Shown here one piece after another: positions 1-5,574 of a stretch of 6,063 bases of DNA (position 1 is the first letter of the stretch; every line of letters begins with the position of its first letter). Source of the DNA: Fimenecus sp045631225 (GTDB lineage Bacteria; Bacillota; Clostridia; Oscillospirales; Acutalibacteraceae). The DNA is taken from the NCBI GenBank assembly GCA_045631225.1, contig JAZQUG010000019.1, positions 1-6,063 of the forward strand. Direction: 5' to 3'. Both the position numbers and the translations under genes were made by a program. Under the pieces are notes generated by a model, which was given only the letters and a program-made list of their open reading frames with translations, was not told the origin of the DNA and ran no database searches.

Positions 1-118
1 CGGCAGGTGAGACTTAGCTGTCTGCGAAGCAGACTGAGGGGTAGTCAACTATACTATTAAACTATCTCTCCCTCCGTCAAAATCAAAGATTTTGCCACCT
101 CCCTCGTCAGAGGGAGGC
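1..118. repeat. Hairpin-rich dispersed repeat, left copy
   Basis: This non-coding stretch contains three perfect hairpins in a row. They are GTCTGC/GCAGAC at 20-34 with loop GAA, CAAAATC/GATTTTG at 78-94, and CCTCCCTC/GAGGGAGG at 98-117 with loop GTCA. Shared blocks such as AGCTGTC, GACTGAGGG, CTCCCTCCGTCA and TGCCACCTC recur in the same order and orientation near the right end of the window (5962-6063). That makes it a repeat family rather than chance. The left boundary may lie outside the window. It has no coding capacity and resembles small non-autonomous repeats scattered between genes in gut Clostridia; that resemblance is from memory, not from a search. Confidence 0.75.
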
Positions 119-163
119 ATAGATACATAATTTATCTCCCCGACAATTTATAATTTGCATCTC

Positions 164-198
164 AAAATAATAAGGGTGGAGTTGTTTGACTCCACCCT
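164..198 (-). terminator. Intrinsic terminator after the dockerin gene
   Basis: Read on the minus strand, a perfect 10-bp stem (AGGGTGGAGT / ACTCCACCCT, at 173-182 and 189-198) with a 6-base loop is followed by the T-rich stretch TATTATTTT. It begins 7 bases beyond the stop codon of the dockerin-protein gene and should end the GH30-dockerin transcript. The stem is long and GC-rich; the T-tract is interrupted but adequate. Confidence 0.88.
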
Positions 199-204
199 AT
201 CATT

Positions 205-1878
205 TTATTCAATTAATCCTGCAACCTTCTGAAGAATGATTCTTGCATCTACTGCAGTAATGTCTCCGTCACTGTTCGCATCGGCATAGAACATATTAAT
301 ATCGTAATCCTCAACAAGTCCTGCTACATACTGAAGAACAAGACGAGCATCAACAGCAGTAACTGCACCATCACAGTTCACATCACCTGCACTGATTGTT
401 TTCTGTGTAAAGTATATGCTGTTAACAGTAAAATCATCATTAAGAATAACAGCTACTTCACCAACGAACTCGTCTGTTTCCCATGAATATACATCTGCAA
501 AAAGTACCCATTCACCATCTTCGTGAACAAAAGTATTAACATTGTACCAAACCCTGTTATCAAACGGTTCTTCTACAACAACTTTTCTTGATAGCCAGCT
601 GTAGAAGGAAGATTTCTTAACATCAACATCAGTCAAGCCGAAAACTGTTTCAATGTTTTCCTCAACCTCATCAACCTTAAGAGTATGAACATAACCGTCT
701 TCATTTTCTCCTGCCGGCTCCATTTCACATACATAAGTTGAAATTGTAACTAAATCATCAATGTTTTTATCTTCATCACTGAAATAGCCCTTGAAATTTT
801 CATTCACGCTGTAGTATGACATTGAATAATAGAGAACATCCTGAGATATTAAGTTTGCTGCTATCCAATTGTTTGATTCAAGAGTATTTGTTGTCATTGG
901 TCCGATTTCCAATGTAATATTTTTACCCGGATATGTTTTTCCGTTTTCATCCATATAACAAGTGCCATTTACCCAATACTCTTTTCCGTCTTCTGTTACA
1001 ATAGTTCCCCACAGCTCACCTTCACCATATGAGCCGTCCCATGAAATGATTTTAGTTTTGAATGAGTCTTTTTTATCAATGCCTTTGAATTCGAGAATAA
1101 CTTCGTTTTCGCCGCTGATTGTAACGCTTTCATAAGGATTAGGAGTGATTTCAATTTCACATTCACATTCAACACCAAGATATGTGAACTTAACATCATT
1201 TTTGCCGACCTTAAGAGGCTTCTCCATCTGTTCAACTGCCTCATATGTCCAATATCCTGTCTGTTCATTGATTTCTTCGTCTGTTCCTTTATACACGGTG
1301 CCGTCTTTCATTGTAATTGTAAAAACAGGTTCTGCTAAATATACAGGATATAATGAATAAACAACCTCATTACCATTTTCGTCGAAATAAAATTCTTCGG
1401 TACAGTCCCAGCCCTCAACAAGTGCTTTCTGTGCAACAGCAGTCATGCTCTTTACAGGAGTTTCAACCACTTCAACTTCAAAAGCGAATTCATAATCTCT
1501 GTAGCTTCCTGTAACAGCGTGTTTACCTAAACCCCAGGCTTTTTCTTCCTGAGTGTCAAAGAACCACAATTCACCATACATATCATATGCTGGACCGACT
1601 TCAGTTTCACCGTTTTCATAAACAACCGTTAAAATAGGCTCTGCATAATACACATCATAATAGAAATCATCTGATGTAGTTCCGTCTTCATTCATCATAT
1701 AATAGCCGTCAACATTTTCAATCAGGCTTCTTTGAACCTCAACGGAAACACTTTTAACATCAAGACCTGCATAAGGGTCTTCGTACCAAGAGTCGTCTGC
1801 CACATCAGCAAATGATGGGATTGCAAACTGTGTAAGCAACATAACTAACACGAGTGCGACAGATAATAATTTTTTCAT
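205..1878 (-). CDS. Secreted dockerin protein with two repeated N-terminal modules
   Basis: A 557-residue exported protein of unknown function that probably attaches to a cellulosome-type scaffold. Residues 1-24 form a signal peptide (KK, hydrophobic core, likely cleavage after SFA at 24). Residues about 41-141 and 142-248 are two divergent copies of one module, with shared features VKS at the start, YxAEP in the middle and LGK/VGK near the end; they look like small beta-sandwich domains. Residues about 250-495 match no family I recognise. Residues 499-557 are a type I dockerin with two calcium loops: D499, N501, D503, D510 and D533, N535, D537, D544. No catalytic residues are apparent, and the protein is strongly acidic and rich in aromatics. 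The ATG has a good site (AAGGAG, 9 bases upstream). It follows the GH30 gene by 44 bases, so co-transcription is likely. The dockerin and export calls are firm; the rest of the role is open. Confidence 0.9.
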   Translation of the reverse strand: MKKLLSVALVLVMLLTQFAIPSFADVADDSWYEDPYAGLDVKSVSVEVQRSLIENVDGYYMMNEDGTTSDDFYYDVYYAEPILTVVYENGETEVGPAYDMYGELWFFDTQEEKAWGLGKHAVTGSYRDYEFAFEVEVVETPVKSMTAVAQKALVEGWDCTEEFYFDENGNEVVYSLYPVYLAEPVFTITMKDGTVYKGTDEEINEQTGYWTYEAVEQMEKPLKVGKNDVKFTYLGVECECEIEITPNPYESVTISGENEVILEFKGIDKKDSFKTKIISWDGSYGEGELWGTIVTEDGKEYWVNGTCYMDENGKTYPGKNITLEIGPMTTNTLESNNWIAANLISQDVLYYSMSYYSVNENFKGYFSDEDKNIDDLVTISTYVCEMEPAGENEDGYVHTLKVDEVEENIETVFGLTDVDVKKSSFYSWLSRKVVVEEPFDNRVWYNVNTFVHEDGEWVLFADVYSWETDEFVGEVAVILNDDFTVNSIYFTQKTISAGDVNCDGAVTAVDARLVLQYVAGLVEDYDINMFYADANSDGDITAVDARIILQKVAGLIE

Positions 1879-1909
1879 AATTTTTCTCTCCTTATATATT
1901 TTTGTGTTA

Positions 1910-1927
1910 AATAATCTTTTGATTATT
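1910..1927 (-). promoter_or_regulatory. AT-rich inverted repeat at the GH30 stop codon
   Basis: A perfect 7-bp inverted repeat (AATAATC / GATTATT, loop AAAA on the minus strand) spans the stop codon of the GH30 gene and lies in the short gap before the dockerin gene. The stem is AT-only except for one pair and the following bases are not a clean T-tract, so it is a poor terminator. It might instead protect or separate the two messages, or be chance in AT-rich DNA. Confidence 0.3.
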
Positions 1928-3479
1928 CAAAAACGATTGTTGTGATGCTGTTTTCAGGAATCGTAATCTTCTTTGTTTTACCTGAATATGTTTCTTCCAA
2001 TTGCTTTTCCTGAGTAGTTGTGTAAACAGTCATATTATCGCGGTCAACCTTGAATTTAACCTTTCTGTCAACACCCTCATTTGAGATAACAACTACAACC
2101 TTACCGTCAGGAGTCAGATAAGCAACCTGATTTGTAATGTAGTTTGCCTCAATGATATTTCCTTCTGCATCCTTTTCTTCAATATAATCGTAAATATCCT
2201 TTTCAGTTGCAGCTTTTCGGCTACCAACAGGAATAAACTTTGAGAAATGAGCAACAGCATAATATCTCATAGGAATTTTAAAATCGCTGATATTACCATC
2301 AGTTGCAACAAGGAGTCCGTCTGAATATTCTTTACCGTCAGCACCGATACCAATACCGTTCACACCAACCCAAGCTGTCCATGAGTCAACATTTGTGAAG
2401 TTAAGGTCATTTGCCATAACTCGAGCCTGAATAAGTGCACCCTTAATTGAGTCGATTGATGAGTTACAAGGAAGCTCACACCATTCTGACATTTCAACAG
2501 GAAGGTCAGTAATGTTTTCTTCAATCCAGTTACCTAAACCGATTTTATTCTGAACATTGTTGTCTGTCCAGTAGCTGTGATATGAAAGATTACCTAAATA
2601 AGGACGGATTTCAGGGTCATTGTACATATACTCAAACCATTCATAAGTTCTGTGACCGATTTCTCCTGATTCAGGACCTGAAAGAAGAACGCCTTCCATA
2701 TTTCGTTCAGCCATTTCCTTTGCAAAAGCTCTGTAAACGCCATAAATTTCTTCAGAGCCGTAGAAACAACCCTCCTGACCGTGATAACCACCGTTACCCC
2801 AAGACCAGTTTGGTTCATTGATAGGGCTTATGTACTTAACAGGAACACCTTTTTCAATAAAATATTCTGTAATTGTAAGGAAGTAATCTGCATAAGCTTC
2901 ATAATTCTCTTCCGGAAGATTACAAACCCACCAGTTATCATTACCGCCTGTTTTATTATTTCTTGTCAATGAATAGTGAGGAGAATTTGCGAAAAGGACA
3001 ACTGTATCAATACAACCATATGACAAACAGAGGTCTAAAAATGCCTGTGCATTTGCATCTCGTGAAAAATCATAATATCCTGTTTCTGTTTCGTAGTCGT
3101 AAACATAAAAGCTCTCACTTCTACGCCATGGGTCACCGATTGTATCTTTAAAATTATCAGCAGAACCTGCACCTACGTTATAACGATAGATATTAAGTCC
3201 AAGCCCCTCTTTACTGTAAAGAAGCTTTGCAATTTCTTCTGCATTTTCACCGTTACCTGCAATCTGTGACCACCAGCATGATGAACAGCCAAAGCCCTGA
3301 AATTCTTCACCAAGGTCATTAAGGTCAATAGTAAGCTTCATATCGTGGTCATAAGACTGTTCCATATACCATGACATAATTTTTGTTTCCCAGAACGGAC
3401 AGAAAAACATAATGATTGCCACAAATGCGGAAAGTGGAACAATTGTGCGTAATTTAACATCTTTTTTCTTGCTTGTCAT
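1923..3479 (-). CDS. Membrane-anchored GH30-like glycoside hydrolase
   Basis: A 518-residue retaining glycoside hydrolase of clan GH-A, most like family GH30. A short basic head is followed by a hydrophobic segment (about 12-28) without a clear cleavage site, so it probably acts as a signal anchor leaving the enzyme outside the membrane. The barrel starts at the GH30-type motif FQGFG (60-64) followed by CWW (68-70). E222 in the NEP motif is the expected acid/base and E332 in MSEW the expected nucleophile. Residues about 441-518 form the beta-sandwich side domain typical of GH30 C-termini. The stretch ANSPHYSLT (164-172) recalls the SPPxxMT region of endo-beta-1,6-galactanases, so that is one candidate activity; xylan- or glucan-acting GH30 enzymes are alternatives. 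There is no dockerin or carbohydrate-binding module. The ATG has AGGAG 11 bases upstream. The next gene encodes a dockerin protein, probably in the same transcript. Confidence 0.88.
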   Translation of the reverse strand: MTSKKKDVKLRTIVPLSAFVAIIMFFCPFWETKIMSWYMEQSYDHDMKLTIDLNDLGEEFQGFGCSSCWWSQIAGNGENAEEIAKLLYSKEGLGLNIYRYNVGAGSADNFKDTIGDPWRRSESFYVYDYETETGYYDFSRDANAQAFLDLCLSYGCIDTVVLFANSPHYSLTRNNKTGGNDNWWVCNLPEENYEAYADYFLTITEYFIEKGVPVKYISPINEPNWSWGNGGYHGQEGCFYGSEEIYGVYRAFAKEMAERNMEGVLLSGPESGEIGHRTYEWFEYMYNDPEIRPYLGNLSYHSYWTDNNVQNKIGLGNWIEENITDLPVEMSEWCELPCNSSIDSIKGALIQARVMANDLNFTNVDSWTAWVGVNGIGIGADGKEYSDGLLVATDGNISDFKIPMRYYAVAHFSKFIPVGSRKAATEKDIYDYIEEKDAEGNIIEANYITNQVAYLTPDGKVVVVISNEGVDRKVKFKVDRDNMTVYTTTQEKQLEETYSGKTKKITIPENSITTIVFE

Positions 3480-3510
3480 TTTCTTTTTTTCTCCTGTGGA
3501 TTGATTAAAA

Positions 3511-3539
3511 TAAAAAAGGTGACGAGTTTCCCCGTCACC
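3511..3539 (-). terminator. Intrinsic terminator after hpf
   Basis: On the minus strand a perfect 7-bp stem GGTGACG / CGTCACC (3533-3539 and 3518-3524) encloses an 8-base loop and is followed by TTTTTTATTTT. It starts 12 bases beyond the hpf stop codon. It is a textbook strong terminator, and it leaves only about 30 bases before the GH30 start codon. Confidence 0.92.
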
Positions 3540-3550
3540 ATAACCTTACG

Positions 3551-4075
3551 TTATTCAAAATCGGGCTCGATAAGTCCATAGCCTCCGTCATTTCTTCTGT
3601 AAACAACACAAACAGTGTCTGTTTCTGCGTTACGGAACATATAGAACATATGGCCGATAAGATTCATTTGTAAAATCGCTTCTTCAACTGTTTCCGGCTT
3701 TAAGATTACTGTTTTAGTTCTTACAACCTCTAATTCCTCTTCTTCAACATCCATATTTGCAAGGATGTCATCAAAGGAAACATCACGAAGCTTTTTCTCA
3801 ATTCTTGTTTTGTTTTTTCTGATTTGGCGTACAAGAGAATCAACGCACATATCAAGTGCATCCTCTAAATCATCACTGCGCTCCTGCGCACGGAAAATCA
3901 TACTTTTCTTTGCAAGAGTTATCTCACAGATTTTCTGATTTTTCTCAACAGTAGCTGTGATTTTAGCCGTTGCGTCAGGTCCGAAGAATTTTTCAACCTT
4001 ACGAAGTTTTTCTTCAGCTCTTTCTTTAAAATTCTCTCTTGGTGTGCATTTGCGACCAACAATAGTAATGTTCAC
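3551..4075 (-). CDS. hpf: Ribosome hibernation promoting factor, long form
   Basis: A 174-residue cytoplasmic protein that binds the 30S subunit in slow growth or stress and, in its long form, joins two 70S ribosomes into inactive 100S dimers. Residues 1 to about 100 are the HPF/YfiA domain (MNITIVGRK start, basic helix KERAEEKLRKVEKFF, second helix DALDMCVDSLVRQIRKNK). Residues about 100-118 form an acidic linker. Residues about 119-172 are the C-terminal dimerisation domain, with the conserved KTVILKPETVEEA, QMNLIGHMFYMFRNAETD and VYRRNDGGYGLIEP. The length is normal for the long form. The start is GTG, supported by AAAGGAGA just upstream and by the family N-terminus. It is a single-gene unit with its own terminator and a structured upstream region holding two inverted repeats. 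The common neighbour secA is not seen here. Identification is secure. Confidence 0.97.
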   Translation of the reverse strand: MNITIVGRKCTPRENFKERAEEKLRKVEKFFGPDATAKITATVEKNQKICEITLAKKSMIFRAQERSDDLEDALDMCVDSLVRQIRKNKTRIEKKLRDVSFDDILANMDVEEEELEVVRTKTVILKPETVEEAILQMNLIGHMFYMFRNAETDTVCVVYRRNDGGYGLIEPDFE

Positions 4076-4082
4076 AACGACA

Positions 4083-4090
4083 TCTCCTTT
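4083..4090 (-). promoter_or_regulatory. Ribosome binding site supporting the GTG start of hpf
   Basis: AAAGGAGA on the minus strand ends 7 bases before the GTG at 4073-4075 (8 bases from the AGGAG core). An ATG nearer to it (4081-4083) is out of frame and stops after three codons, so GTG is the real start. Confidence 0.85.
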
Positions 4091-4098
4091 GCTATAGA

Positions 4099-4130
4099 AT
4101 TAGATAAAACAATATATGTCTTTATCTAAT
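4099..4130 (-). promoter_or_regulatory. 10-bp perfect inverted repeat in the hpf leader
   Basis: Arms ATTAGATAAA (4099-4108) and TTTATCTAAT (4121-4130) are exact reverse complements around a 12-base spacer. The repeat lies directly downstream of the -10-like TATAAT and ends 8 bases before the ribosome binding site. With a start of transcription near 4124 it would sit over the start point, the usual place for a repressor operator. Alternatively, if transcription starts upstream, it would form an AT-rich hairpin in the leader RNA. Which protein might bind is unknown. Confidence 0.5.
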
Positions 4131-4163
4131 ATTATAGTAGCACAAATGCACATAAATTGTAAA
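4131..4163 (-). promoter_or_regulatory. Candidate housekeeping promoter of hpf
   Basis: A consensus TATAAT (4131-4136 on the minus strand, within TACTATAAT) precedes the hpf leader. The best -35-like hexamer is TTTACA (4158-4163). The gap is 21 bases to TATAAT, but 18 bases to the overlapping TACTAT (4134-4139). The position between the previous gene's terminator and hpf suits a promoter. The exact hexamers are uncertain; a SigB-like or other factor cannot be excluded. Confidence 0.5.
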
Positions 4164-4196
4164 GTAGTTTTACAATATTTATTCAATGTTTACAAT
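4156..4196 (-). promoter_or_regulatory. ATTGTAAA dyad and extra half-site over the hpf -35 region
   Basis: ATTGTAAA (4156-4163) and TTTACAAT (4169-4176) are perfect 8-bp inverted arms with a 5-base spacer. A third copy TTTACAAT lies at 4189-4196, exactly 20 bases from the second, about two turns of the helix. The dyad covers the -35-like hexamer, so a bound protein would block or guide RNA polymerase. The inner part fits the GlnR/TnrA pattern TGTNA-N7-TNACA, a short motif that can occur by chance in AT-rich DNA. It is therefore read as an operator candidate only. Confidence 0.5.
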
Positions 4197-4203
4197 TTTC
4201 TAC

Positions 4204-4230
4204 AAATAAAGGGCAGCTAAAAGCCACCCT
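4204..4230 (-). terminator. Terminator after the S1-domain gene
   Basis: On the minus strand an 8-bp stem AGGGTGGC / GCTGCCCT (two G-T pairs; arms 4223-4230 and 4210-4217) has loop TTTTA and is followed by TTATTT. It starts 6 bases beyond the stop codon of the S1-domain gene and closes the yabP-yabQ-divIC-yabR cluster. Confidence 0.75.
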
Positions 4231-4236
4231 CCCTCT

Positions 4237-4686
4237 TTATTGTTTAGGACCTCTGCGATAACCGGTATTTCCGCCACGTTTATCTGACATTCTCTTAAGG
4301 TCACTCATTTTATCCTCACTCTGAGCCTTAAACTTCGCCATCATATCTTCAAAAGACATTGGTGCTGAAGTGTCCTGCTGAGGAGCTCCTTTCCAGCCAC
4401 GATTACTGTTATTTTCTCTTTTTGGTTTTGATGGCTTTGGTTTTTCAGGTTGAGGTAAAGCCTTTTTGATTGAAAGACTGATTTTACCCTTTTCATTAAT
4501 TTCAATAACCTTAACCTTAACCTTATCACCCTCTGCAAGGTGTTCTGAAATCTCGCTGACATACTCATTTGAAACTTCAGAAATATGTACCATCCCTGAC
4601 ACTCCGTTCTCAAGCTTTACAAAAGCTCCGAACTTTGTTAAACCGGTGACTGTACCCTCATGGACTGAACCGATGTCAATTTGCAT
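4237..4686 (-). CDS. yabR: YabR-like S1-domain RNA-binding protein
   Basis: A 149-residue cytoplasmic protein with one S1 domain at residues about 1-75: IGSVHEGTVTGLTKFGAFV, then GMVHISEVS (31-39), then GDKVKVKVIEIN (53-64) and ISLSIKKA. S1 domains of this small family bind RNA and are often linked to ribosomes or stress; the exact role of YabR is not established. Residues about 76-108 are a proline- and lysine-rich flexible linker. Residues about 111-133 form a likely helix (SFEDMMAKFKAQSEDKMSDL), a feature shared by clostridial relatives. The last 12 residues are Gly/Arg-rich, another RNA-contact type of tail. The ATG has AGGAGGA 11 bases upstream; a nearer ATG (4694-4696) is out of frame and stops after six codons. 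The gene lies 20 bases after divIC, as in Bacillus. The symbol rests on synteny plus domain; YugI-type proteins are close alternatives. Confidence 0.9.
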   Translation of the reverse strand: MQIDIGSVHEGTVTGLTKFGAFVKLENGVSGMVHISEVSNEYVSEISEHLAEGDKVKVKVIEINEKGKISLSIKKALPQPEKPKPSKPKRENNSNRGWKGAPQQDTSAPMSFEDMMAKFKAQSEDKMSDLKRMSDKRGGNTGYRRGPKQ

Positions 4687-4706
4687 AAATCCGCATATCC
4701 TCCTAA

Positions 4707-5015
4707 TTACACGCCGGGAGTAACATCATAGAACACTTTTTCGTTTGGCATAATAAAGCCAAGCTTTTCACGAGCAATCTGTTCCATATACTCGCTTTTA
4801 TCCTCGCTGTCAACAATTGCCTGAAGACGGTTGTTTTCTTCAACCTGTTCTTCATAAACAGCATTTTTCTGTTCTAAAACATCCTGACGCTCCTTAATAG
4901 AGAACTGAAGACCAATGATAGTAATTACAAAATAACCCACAAGCAAAATGAGAGCTAAAGTAAGAATAAAACTTTTTGTCTGTTTCTTTGGTGCCTTTGA
5001 ATTTGACTTAGCCAC
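4707..5015 (-). CDS. divIC: Septum formation protein DivIC (FtsB-like)
   Basis: A 102-residue bitopic membrane protein of the division complex. In Bacillus it works with FtsL and DivIB at the septum to activate septal wall synthesis. A basic cytoplasmic head (1-14) is followed by one membrane helix (about 16-36) and an extracytoplasmic coiled coil (about 40-75). The family's signature near the end, YMEQIAREKLGFIMPNE (76-92), is followed by a short tail. The start is taken as the GTG at 5013-5015 because AGAGGAG lies 8 bases upstream. An in-frame ATG pair at 5043-5048 would add 11 residues but has no ribosome binding site and a deeper overlap with yabQ. With GTG the gene overlaps the end of yabQ by 8 bases. 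It stands in the conserved yabP-yabQ-divIC-yabR order. Length and features fit the family well. Confidence 0.93.
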   Translation of the reverse strand: MAKSNSKAPKKQTKSFILTLALILLVGYFVITIIGLQFSIKERQDVLEQKNAVYEEQVEENNRLQAIVDSEDKSEYMEQIAREKLGFIMPNEKVFYDVTPGV

Positions 5016-5574
5016 TGGTATCACTCCTCTTCTCTTCGGATGCATCATTTACCCGAACATGCTTTTTAACATTTAGATTATACAACAAGTGTTTGTAAAG
5101 TTTCAAGAGGGTTTTTGATTTATTTTTAAGTTTTTTGGTTCTTTTTCGACTTTTTTCAAGTTTTTTGTCGATACAGTTTTTTATTCTGCTAAAAATCCAC
5201 TGAAAAGGAAAAAGTAAAACAGCAAAAATCCTTTTAACAGTCTTTTTTATGAATTCTGTTAAAAACTTGCTGAAACTGAAAATTATCGCACCGAGAGAAA
5301 AATAATAAACAAAAAAACCCAATAATCCACCGAGAAGAAGATAAAATCTGAATTGCCCCTCGTTTACCGTTAAGAGGAATACGAAAAACGCAAAACAAAA
5401 AAGTACACAATACAGTATATCAAAAATTATTATTACAGCTTTTTTTGAAGACGTACAAAGTCTTATTATCCTGAAAACATCATAGAAAATTCCTGATATA
5501 AAGCCAAAACCTAAAGACAGAAGAAAATTCTTCGTCTGGACAGCAAGACTTATGCCGTACAGATAATCCGTCAT
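5008..5574 (-). CDS. yabQ: Spore cortex/coat protein YabQ
   Basis: A 188-residue membrane protein. In Bacillus subtilis YabQ is made in the mother cell, sits in the membrane around the forespore and is needed for cortex formation. Hydrophobic segments lie at about 17-37, 46-70, 77-100 and a weaker one at 115-127. The family's conserved features are visible: GFGFISGIFYDVFRIIR (22-38), the segment starting FDILYCVLF (51-59), then NEG (71-73) and R76-Y78 before the third segment. The C-terminal third (about 129-188) is strongly basic and lysine-rich, probably cytoplasmic. The start ATG overlaps the yabP stop in an ATGA, with AAAGGTGAT just upstream, so translation is likely coupled. Length is close to the usual, slightly shorter than in Bacillus. 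Confidence 0.93.
   Translation of the reverse strand: MTDYLYGISLAVQTKNFLLSLGFGFISGIFYDVFRIIRLCTSSKKAVIIIFDILYCVLFCFAFFVFLLTVNEGQFRFYLLLGGLLGFFVYYFSLGAIIFSFSKFLTEFIKKTVKRIFAVLLFPFQWIFSRIKNCIDKKLEKSRKRTKKLKNKSKTLLKLYKHLLYNLNVKKHVRVNDASEEKRSDTSG
5024..5030 (-). promoter_or_regulatory. Ribosome binding site deciding the divIC GTG start
   Basis: AGAGGAG on the minus strand, inside the end of yabQ, lies 8 bases before the GTG at 5013-5015. No comparable site precedes the upstream in-frame ATGs, so this site fixes the start of divIC. Confidence 0.8.

Noticed and set aside
1..118. CRISPR array or tRNA-like structure in the left repeat
   Set aside because: The hairpins differ from one another with no regular unit and spacer, and no cloverleaf or CCA end is present.
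2582..3151. Plus-strand open frames opposite the GH30 gene
   Set aside because: They have no family resemblance or ribosome binding sites and lie fully inside a well-supported gene; they are antisense shadows. The same holds for frames opposite the dockerin and S1-domain genes.
3390..3446. Lipoprotein signal in the GH30 N-terminus (cysteine at residue 27)
   Set aside because: The residues before it (MFF) do not fit a lipobox, so a signal anchor is the simpler reading.
4156..4176. Rex or BirA operator upstream of hpf
   Set aside because: The arms resemble parts of both motifs, but the spacing is wrong: Rex sites need TTGTGA-type arms with a 4-base spacer, and BirA sites need a spacer of about 14-16 bases.
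4707..5048. ATG start for divIC at 5046-5048
   Set aside because: There is no ribosome binding site before it, while the GTG at 5013-5015 has AGAGGAG at ideal distance and overlaps yabQ far less.
5110..5160. Programmed frameshift site in the A-rich part of yabQ
   Set aside because: The AAAAAAC run is not in the codon phase needed for -1 slippage, and the reading frame continues normally to the end of the protein.
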